NCBI RefSeq assembly: GCF_026262505.1
Contig: NC_067207.1
Coordinates: 11,004,082 to 11,068,081, forward strand
Reading direction: 5' to 3'
Length of the DNA: 64,000 nt
Origin: Trichomonas vaginalis G3
Lineage: Eukaryota > Parabasalia > Trichomonadida > Trichomonadidae
The translations under genes and the position numbers were made by a program. Of this stretch, positions 57,997 to 64,000 are shown in pieces (the first letter of the stretch is position 1; the number at the start of each line of letters is the position of its first letter). The notes beneath the pieces are model-generated. The model made no database searches. It saw only the letters and a program-made list of their open reading frames with translations, and was not told the DNA's origin.

Positions 57997-58799
57997 TTAC
58001 TTACTAATAAAATTTCTTTGTTATGACACTTTCTCCGGTTTATAGGACCTCTCTCATATTCTATCTTGTCATATCTAAACTCATAGTCATGTATGTCCTC
58101 TAACCATTTCATGACACTTTCCAAACCACTTTTATCGGATGTAAAGTAAAAGCATGGATGGTTATGTAAAACGTCTAAAGTTTCTAAAGAGTCTCTCAAA
58201 GTCCAGTCTACTTGGTATTGAAAATCCCATGTGTTATAGAACGGCGGGTCCACTATAAAGAAAACATTTTCCTTGTCTTTATATTTTTCATACAACTCTG
58301 TCCAATGACATCTCACAAACTCTATACCCTCAATATATTTTTCTATGTCCTCTTTGAAAACATTTGTATAGTTAAGATATAAAACTTTTGACATAAGTGT
58401 TTCAATGTCATGAACTCTTATAGAACCACTATATAATAGTCTAGCAGATATACTATCCCAGTCTATATATTCTGCTTTTTTCAAAACCTCTCTCACAATA
58501 TTTTTGTTATCTAATGGTATACGTTCCATCTTACCTATAGGTATCTTTTCTTTTAACTCTTTCAATATATTGTTAGTGTCTGGAATATGTTTGAGACGGT
58601 CCATATAGTTGTCGAAGTCATTGCATATAATCTTTGAGTCTGGGAATATTGTATGGCACAAATGGGATATATAGAAACTTCCACCGAACAAATCTACAAA
58701 TGTTAGACCATTCGGTAGTTTCTTAAGTTCTCTCAATATAATATCTTTACATTTACTCTTATTTCCAAAGAACGGTAACGGAGGTTTTGTAAAATTCAT
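57981..58799 (-). CDS. D12-class DNA N6-adenine methyltransferase (272 aa)
   Basis: The SAM-binding motif I is FVDLFGGSFYISHL, preceded by PPLPFFGNKSKCKDIIL, and the catalytic motif is FFIVDPPFYNTWDF (DPPF variant of DPPY). This is the Dam/D12 family order, and the length fits. Expected action: methylation of adenines in element or host DNA. It is the outermost gene at the right end, with a T-rich leader and intact frame. Trichomonads are known to carry N6-methyladenine, so cargo of this kind is of interest. Confidence 0.9.
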   Translation of the reverse strand: MNFTKPPLPFFGNKSKCKDIILRELKKLPNGLTFVDLFGGSFYISHLCHTIFPDSKIICNDFDNYMDRLKHIPDTNNILKELKEKIPIGKMERIPLDNKNIVREVLKKAEYIDWDSISARLLYSGSIRVHDIETLMSKVLYLNYTNVFKEDIEKYIEGIEFVRCHWTELYEKYKDKENVFFIVDPPFYNTWDFQYQVDWTLRDSLETLDVLHNHPCFYFTSDKSGLESVMKWLEDIHDYEFRYDKIEYERGPINRRKCHNKEILLVSKCGLK

Positions 58800-59003
58800 T
58801 TATATATAATAATAAAAATGTTTTTACCCGAAAAGTGATAGAAAAGTGACAAAGCATGAAAACATATATAATTTGTGAAAAGCGACACATTATATAATGT
58901 TTTCGACCCAGAAGAAGGCTTCTTCCCAGAAGCAATGGAGAAAGAAGAAGAGTCCTCCGAATTCACACCAGAAGACTAACAATTTTCCGAATAAAAACTT
59001 CAT
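58800..59003. other. Right subterminal region of element 2
   Basis: About 200 bp between the methyltransferase gene and right TIR. A 43-codon + frame (58897-59028) starts MFSTQKKASSQKQWRKKKSP and runs into the TIR; another frame of the same DNA encodes acidic FDPEEGFFPEAMEKEEESSE. Neither can be called with confidence. Confidence 0.3.
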
Positions 59004-59059
59004 TTATACTAAACATCTTCAGGGCTAGAGGGCGCAACGCGCCTGGAAGCCCCACTACC
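59004..59059 (-). repeat. Element 2 right TIR (56 bp) with internal hairpin
   Basis: Reverse complement of the left TIR with six differences, four of them within the small hairpin where stem pairing is kept. Confidence 0.9.
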
Positions 59060-59242
59060 TTTTTTTTTTTTTTTTTTTTAAAAAAGCGATAGGAATGAAT
59101 GTTTTCATTATTTGCCGTTGGTGATTTTTCTTGATTAGCAAAATAAAATTTGAATAAAAAAGTCTCATCACACTTTTCAATGCTCGACTTTTAAAAACTG
59201 TTTAAAAATGGAGTTTATATTGAAATAGTGTAGAGACTAAAA

Positions 59243-59305
59243 ATTACCACAGACTATTTCAGAGGATTGAGTTGCCACTCAATCCTCTGAAAAGTCTGAG
59301 GTAAT
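59243..59305. repeat. 63 bp near-perfect hairpin in host DNA
   Basis: Left arm ATTACC-ACAGACT-ATTTCAG then AGGATTGAGT, 4-base loop TGCC, right arm ACTCAATCCTCTGAAA and AGTCTGAGGTAAT. The inner 16 bp are perfectly paired and the outer part has only small bulges. It lies between element 2 and the Mei2-like gene. Confidence 0.85.
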
Positions 59306-59566
59306 TTGCAAAATCTTCGAGATGCTTATTCAATTTATTAAACGGTCTCGTTCACTCAATTTAGTTTTTATAACATTTTGATATTAAGCCGAAAGTGATG
59401 AATTGATTTTTAGCTAAATTTCATTTCAATATTTTTCTGATATGGAAACTATTGAATTTCAGTATTTCTAATCATCTTGTAGTAATTACCATACTGTAAT
59501 ATAAATTTCCCACTGAATCTGGTCAAACAAATAATTAAGAAGTTGGATGATTCTTGTAAAAATTTA

Positions 59567-60340
59567 ATGTTTTCAGACGACTGGGGGGACTTCGTTCAGA
59601 CGCCCCCTCAGATGAATTCATTTGTTCAGTTGGCAATGCAGGACAGTCCTGATATTCCTTCCACAATATTGCCAATTTACCCTTCTTTCATGCCAAGATC
59701 TCCATCTCTCCCGACATTTTTATCGCAAGACCCCACATCAACCCTCGAATTTCTTGGCCTGGAGACTCCTTCAAACGAAAAGGAAGTAATTGATAAACGC
59801 GAGTGTCCAGAAATTGAAAGTCGAACTATCATTATTAAAAATTTACCCGAAAATGTTTCATTGGAGTTTGTTAAAGGTTTTATCCCAACAACAGTTCCTA
59901 TGAAAAGCGTTCAAAAAATCCAAAAGAAATACGTACTGATCGAATTTTTCGACTTGAGGCACGCTCAATACTTCAGGCATCATTTGGATAAGCAAATGCT
60001 GACTGGTGTTCCTATGGAAGTCAGGTATTCACCGCCACCTCCAAATTCTACCCCAAGTCAAAAACCGCCTAACAACGGCACGATTGTACTATTTCATTTG
60101 GACCCTTCTATTACAAACACACAACTTGAAAGCATTTTCTGCAGCTTTGGGGAAATTCGGCAAATACGCGGAACGCCTTCAAAACCATCGCAAAGGTTCA
60201 TAGAATACTGGGATACCAGATGCGCTCAAACAGCGCTTAAAACTATGAATGGAAAAATGCTTCTCGGAACAAAAATTTCTATTGAATTTTCAATACCTGG
60301 TGGATTACGAAAGAACTTCACCAAACAAAGATTTACATAA
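59567..60340 (+). CDS. Mei2-like RNA-binding protein with two RRMs (257 aa)
   Basis: RRM1 starts RTIIIKNLPENVSLEFVKGF. RRM2 starts GTIVLFHLDPSITNTQLESI and includes FGEIRQIRGTPSKPSQRFIE and a PGGLRK end, a close match to RRM2 of Mei2-like proteins. The diagnostic C-terminal third RRM of Mei2 is absent. The first ATG in frame is at 59567 (MFSDDWGDF); a longer frame upstream lacks an ATG. Host gene, post-transcriptional regulation by family analogy. Confidence 0.8.
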   Translation: MFSDDWGDFVQTPPQMNSFVQLAMQDSPDIPSTILPIYPSFMPRSPSLPTFLSQDPTSTLEFLGLETPSNEKEVIDKRECPEIESRTIIIKNLPENVSLEFVKGFIPTTVPMKSVQKIQKKYVLIEFFDLRHAQYFRHHLDKQMLTGVPMEVRYSPPPPNSTPSQKPPNNGTIVLFHLDPSITNTQLESIFCSFGEIRQIRGTPSKPSQRFIEYWDTRCAQTALKTMNGKMLLGTKISIEFSIPGGLRKNFTKQRFT

Positions 60341-61181
60341 ATCTCGGACTTATTTGCATATAATACAACGTTTTTTTTACGATTTTTGATATCGAAATTG
60401 AACCTCTCTTTTTTTCTAACTTTAGAGAGGTTGATTTTGTTGATATCTCTTTGTATACGTGTAAGCTGAATGTTTTATTTTGATTGATTTCAAATTCATT
60501 TGCATTTTTATTCAATGATTAGTTTTTTATAATGAGTCTGTTTTATGTTAGTGTTTCAAATGATGCTCTCTTATTTTGGGACCTTAAATTTAAAAATAAA
60601 TTCTATCTTATATAGAAATACTTCACAGAGACTCCAATTGAACAAAGAAACATCAATTCTATACATTGAAGAGTATATCGATGAATTCTTAAAATTCCAA
60701 AAAAAATTCTGAAATTACCATTTTAAATTCAAAAATTGTTGAAATTTCAATCAAAATTTCATTTTTCTAATTTTTTTGGAGATTTTTTAGAAATAATCTT
60801 ATGGTTATTAATCTTAATTATTGATACTTTAATGGATTATCAACAAATGAACAAAATTAACTTTATGTTGAAAAGAAAAATTTATTAATTTGAATAATAA
60901 AAGATATTTTATAATATATTTATAGCATATCCTTAATTATATTAAGAATGGTAACAATTTAATGTGTATATAAAATGATCAAAATAATTTCATTTGAATT
61001 CAATGGAGAAATATAGAGATTATTAAATAACAATCAAGAAGTAAGAATCTATTTTGGTATTACTGCATTGTTCGCAGGAATTATCTGTTAATCATTATTT
61101 TATAAGTGATTTATAGCTCATTAGAGTTTGAATCTCTGTTCTTATACTGTTGTACTGAAAAAAAATTAAATTAATGTGAGC
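60341..61181. other. Intergenic host DNA before tRNA
   Basis: About 840 bp, AT-rich. There is a short inverted repeat AACCTCTCT / AGAGAGGTT near 60400-60432 just after the Mei2-like gene, a possible 3' structure. Otherwise I see nothing. Confidence 0.5.
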
Positions 61182-61253
61182 GGGTGAGTAGTCTAGTGGT
61201 ATGATTCCTGTTTTGGGTACAGGAGGTCCCGGGTTCAATTCCCGGCTCGCCCC
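61182..61253 (+). tRNA. tRNA-Pro (UGG)
   Basis: 72 nt cloverleaf. The acceptor is GGGTGAG paired with CTCGCCC (one G-U), the anticodon stem CCTGT/ACAGG, loop TTTGGGT with anticodon TGG. The T arm is CCGGG-TTCAATT-CCCGG. No intron and no encoded CCA. Confidence 0.97.
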
Positions 61254-61270
61254 ATTTTTTCTTTTTTTCA
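61254..61270 (+). terminator. Pol III T-run terminator
   Basis: ATTTTTTCTTTTTTT directly follows the tRNA, the expected RNA polymerase III stop signal. Confidence 0.8.
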
Positions 61271-61303
61271 TTCTAATTTATTTTTTGTCAATTTTCTTCA
61301 AAA

Positions 61304-61921
61304 ATGGGAGAAGAACAACTAACATTTAAGTTTATTCTTGTTGGAGATTCGGGTGTTGGAAAGACATCCATGTGCAAGATGTTTTGCGAAAACATCTTTG
61401 AAGAAAATCAAACACAGACAATTGGTTTAGAATTCAGTCGCCGCACTGTCGACATTAAAGGAAATACAATAAAAATACAATTTTGGGATACAGCAGGCCA
61501 AGAGAGATTCCGCTCTATAACTAAATCTTATTTTCACTCAGCTGCTGCTGTTTTCGTTGTTTACGACGTTTCGAACCGCAATTCATTCAATAGTGTAGGC
61601 GATTGGATTAATGATGCAGTTAATCTTTCACCTCCTAATTCAGTTAAGGTAATGATTGGAAACAAGACAGATTTACTTTCTAAGAGAGAAGTTCCTTTTG
61701 TTGAAGCCAATGACCTTGCAACTCAACATAATTTTGCATATTACGAAACATCTGCCTTATCAGGCGATAAATTAGAAGAAACATTTCTGAAAACAGCTGA
61801 AAAGGTTTACAATACAGTTTCTGCATTCAAAATAGATTCCGTTTCATTAAAACGTGATAGTATTGACCAACCTTTAGACGAAATCGTAATAGGAGGAGGT
61901 TCAAAGTTCCCATGTTGTTAA
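61304..61921 (+). CDS. Rab-family small GTPase (205 aa)
   Basis: P-loop GDSGVGKT at residues 14-21, switch region TIGLEF, WDTAGQERFRS, NKTD and ETSAL: all five G motifs are present. The C-terminus ends CC, a double geranylgeranylation signal typical of Rabs. A TCATTCTAA initiator-like site lies about 35 bases upstream of ATG. The protein acts in vesicle traffic; the subfamily is not assigned. Confidence 0.95.
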   Translation: MGEEQLTFKFILVGDSGVGKTSMCKMFCENIFEENQTQTIGLEFSRRTVDIKGNTIKIQFWDTAGQERFRSITKSYFHSAAAVFVVYDVSNRNSFNSVGDWINDAVNLSPPNSVKVMIGNKTDLLSKREVPFVEANDLATQHNFAYYETSALSGDKLEETFLKTAEKVYNTVSAFKIDSVSLKRDSIDQPLDEIVIGGGSKFPCC

Positions 61922-62668
61922 TATTATTTATGTTACAATTCTTATACATTTAAAATATGTTATTTTAAGTCCATTTACATAGGTACTTATAATACCGAGC
62001 AGATCTTTGATTTTTGCTAATATTATTTTTGATATATTATTTTTTTTAATCCTATCAGTAAATATTGTATCATTCTATCTTCATTCATATAATTGATACT
62101 TTGTGTTCTAATGACAAACTTGATATTCAGGTATTTTGGCTATTTACAAGATATTTTAGAGGATAATTGCTCTTAAACAAGGAGCCAAATACTCGTTTCA
62201 GCAGTGACGACCAATAAAATTATTCCAAAAAAACTTTTCAGATTTTGGTTTGTAAACTTTTTAATTTTATCGGTGATCGAAACTCTTGAAATCATGATAT
62301 TTTCAGATTTTTTAAAGAAATTACACTTGGCCACATGCAATGTAGATTCACTAGTCAAGGTGTGGTAAACAAATAATATATCAAATCAAGTTTCGAAACA
62401 TTCCGATCAAAGGGAAACAAAACAAAGCAGTTGCTTGGCCCGTCAAATTTTCACTTTTTTTTTCCAAAACCATAATCATTTATCTCACTATGGGAATGAT
62501 TAGTTTTTACAATATTTAAATTGAGCAAAAAAATTTTATTTGAATTTCTCTCTCAATTACTAGTCAAATTCGGAACACTCCAAATTATATTACATATAAA
62601 ATTAATGGATTTTTAATGTTTTCATAGAATTATCGTCCTTTCAAATTGGTCTCATTTATTTTTTACAA
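61922..62668. other. Intergenic host DNA with initiator before the Ca-ATPase gene
   Basis: About 750 bp AT-rich spacer. The only clear signal is CTCATTTATTTTTT just upstream of the next start codon, which fits the trichomonad initiator (TCA-T-T). A 61-codon minus frame has no support. Confidence 0.5.
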
Positions 62669-64000
62669 ATGACCCAATTAGAAGAAGATTTGTCTCCAGA
62701 ACACCTTGAGAAGATACTTGTCGATGAAGATGACAAAGCTATCGATACTCTTGGCGGAGTTGAATGCGTTGCTACAAAGGTGAACTCCGATATTAAGAAA
62801 GGTCTTTCGAAAAACCAACTAGAAAAACAAGAATCGAAGTATGGATCGAACTCAGTTCCAGTTCGTGAAGTTCCTTCGATATGGCAAATGCTTCTTGATG
62901 CTTTAGATGATGCTACATTGAAGATTCTTATTGCATGTGCTATTTGTAGTTTAATTTTAGAAACCACTTTTGCTACTCCTGAAGAGAGAGGAACAGCCTG
63001 GATCGATGGAGCAGCTATTTTATGTGCAGTTTCTGTTGTTTCCCTTGTTCAAGCATTTTCTAATCATGACCAAGCATTACAATTCGCTAAAATTAATAGA
63101 TGTAATTATATATACCCAGTACATGTGATTAGAGATGGTTTCATGAATGAAATAAAGAGTTCGGAAGTACTTGTAGGTGATATCATTATTTTATCGCCAG
63201 GAGATAAGATTCCTGCAGATGGTATCATCATAGATTCCGATTCCCTTGAAATTGATACGTCAGCTGCAACAGGAGAGTCAAAACACGATCTGAAATCCCT
63301 TGACAACCCATTTTTACTCAGTGGCACCCTCGTCAGCCAAGGCCGCGGCAAATACCTTGTCCTTTGCGTAGGAAAACACTCCAATTTCGGCAGAATTTTC
63401 GCAACTCTTAATGAAGAGCAAAAACAGACACCTCTTCAAGATAAATTGGAAGATCTCGCTGAAAACATCGGTTACGCCGGTATGATCGTCGCCGTTGTGT
63501 CCTTTGTCGCCCTTTTCTTACATTGTATTTATATGAGAGTCACAACGGGCTGGAAATGGTCCGCCGCTCAAGATTTACTCGAGTATCTTGTCGGAGCTCT
63601 CTCAATCGTCGTCGTTGCTGTTCCAGAAGGTCTTCCTCTCGCAGTTACGATTTCTCTCGCATATTCAATGAAAAAGATGATGAAAGACAACAACTTCGTA
63701 CGCCACCTTCGCGCATGTGAGACAATGGGTAGCGCCACAGTCATTTGCACTGATAAAACAGGAACATTAACTCTCAACGAAATGAATGTCGAAAAAGTCA
63801 TTATCGGCGATCAAAACATAGACGCCAAAGACAAAGAACAAATTTCGCAATCATTACTTGATAAAATAATCGAATCTATCGCTGTAAATTCTACCGCAGA
63901 AATTACTGAGCACGGATCGTTCGGAACACAGACGGAATGCGCCCTCCTTAGATATGTAATCAGTTTCGGCGCCGATATACGCAAGATTCGTGACGAACAC
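62669..64000 (+). CDS. Plasma-membrane-type P2B Ca2+-ATPase, N-terminal part (3' partial)
   Basis: 444 codons open to the window edge. N-terminal LEKILVDEDD and GGVECVATKVNSDIKKGLS match the PMCA start. Then come membrane segments 1-2 (LKILIACAICSLILETT, AAILCAVSVVSLVQAF), actuator loop with AATGESKHD, membrane segment 4 with VVAVPEGLPLAVTISLAYS, and phosphorylation site ICTDKTGTLTLNEM (Asp 362). It exports cytosolic Ca2+. Distal coding sequence is noticeably richer in G+C than the element genes. The nucleotide-binding and C-terminal regions lie outside the window. Confidence 0.95.
   Translation, partial: MTQLEEDLSPEHLEKILVDEDDKAIDTLGGVECVATKVNSDIKKGLSKNQLEKQESKYGSNSVPVREVPSIWQMLLDALDDATLKILIACAICSLILETTFATPEERGTAWIDGAAILCAVSVVSLVQAFSNHDQALQFAKINRCNYIYPVHVIRDGFMNEIKSSEVLVGDIIILSPGDKIPADGIIIDSDSLEIDTSAATGESKHDLKSLDNPFLLSGTLVSQGRGKYLVLCVGKHSNFGRIFATLNEEQKQTPLQDKLEDLAENIGYAGMIVAVVSFVALFLHCIYMRVTTGWKWSAAQDLLEYLVGALSIVVVAVPEGLPLAVTISLAYSMKKMMKDNNFVRHLRACETMGSATVICTDKTGTLTLNEMNVEKVIIGDQNIDAKDKEQISQSLLDKIIESIAVNSTAEITEHGSFGTQTECALLRYVISFGADIRKIRDEH

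Larger units (their letters stand above)
36242..59059. mobile_element. Polinton-like virus element 2 (about 22.8 kb)
   Basis: Delimited by 56 bp imperfect TIRs, bordered outside by A21 (36221-36241) on the left and T20 (59060-59079) on the right. It encodes MCP, penton-like protein, ATPase, SF3 helicase, integrase, fibre, KilA-N and T5orf172 proteins, adenine methyltransferase and small amphipathic proteins. No PolB or prim-pol domain was recognised, and the TIRs are far shorter than in element 1. A target duplication cannot be resolved because of the homopolymers (six A follow the T20). Confidence 0.9.

Noticed and set aside
36221-59080. Poly-A tract as evidence of LINE-type retroposition of element 2
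   Set aside because: The A run is mirrored by a T run at the other end and next to inverted repeats; the element encodes an rve integrase and capsid genes.
62173-62967. Minus-strand frames of 61 and 103 codons upstream of and over the Ca-ATPase start
   Set aside because: The second is antisense to the clear P-type ATPase reading frame; the first has no supporting feature.

Overview
The window looks like nuclear DNA of a trichomonad (Trichomonas vaginalis or a close parabasalid). The reasons are: AT-rich, apparently intron-free genes; TCA-pyrimidine-T initiator-like sites just upstream of several start codons; type I surface proteins with a GIVIG-type membrane anchor; a roughly 1.3 kb mariner; and very large virus-like DNA transposons. 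The species call is inference.

Layout. (1) 1-5508 is host DNA: the end of an ABCA-type transporter gene and two tandem surface-protein genes. (2) 5515-31169 is a 25.7 kb Maverick/Polinton-type element (element 1). It has about 880 bp terminal inverted repeats (TIRs), a 6 bp target duplication TAAAAG, and a gene inside each TIR. Its core carries protein-primed-type DNA polymerase B, integrase, a primase/SF3 helicase, A32-like packaging ATPase, double-jelly-roll major capsid protein, a penton-like protein, a phage-tail-fibre-like protein and small amphipathic proteins. Two younger transposons sit inside it: a MULE (6443-8635) and a mariner (9846-11148). (3) 31176-36220 is host DNA with a 1054 bp non-autonomous transposon (31330-32383), a small coiled-coil gene and a 676-residue unknown protein. 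(4) 36242-59059 is a second, distantly related virus-like element of 22.8 kb (element 2). It has 56 bp TIRs bordered by A/T homopolymers. It encodes a capsid protein, penton-like protein, helicase, ATPase, integrase, fibre, KilA-N/T5orf172 proteins and a D12-class adenine methyltransferase, but no recognisable DNA polymerase B. (5) 59080-64000 is host DNA: a Mei2-like RNA-binding protein gene, tRNA-Pro(UGG), a Rab GTPase gene and the start of a plasma-membrane-type Ca-ATPase gene.

How the elements work. Each encodes an integration function, a replication function, a capsid/packaging module and a putative receptor-binding fibre, which is the repertoire of an integrating virus. Genes are packed head to head and tail to tail. 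Four divergent pairs have only 17-19 bp between their start codons, around a quasi-palindromic TTTTAT...ATAAAA core. Several convergent pairs share a 4 bp overlap of their stop codons. The two elements are diverged but share a near-identical fibre segment, a 54 bp non-coding block (51 of 54 matching) and a GACGAAGTG-type hairpin, which suggests past exchange or common functional sites.

Many element genes carry single-base frameshifts or in-frame stops: PolB, ATPase and fibre in element 1; helicase, ATPase, integrase, a KilA-N gene and both members of a paralogous structural pair in element 2. The MCP and penton-like genes of both elements, plus the integrase and primase of element 1 and the fibre of element 2, are open. 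If these breaks are not assembly errors, neither copy is autonomous.
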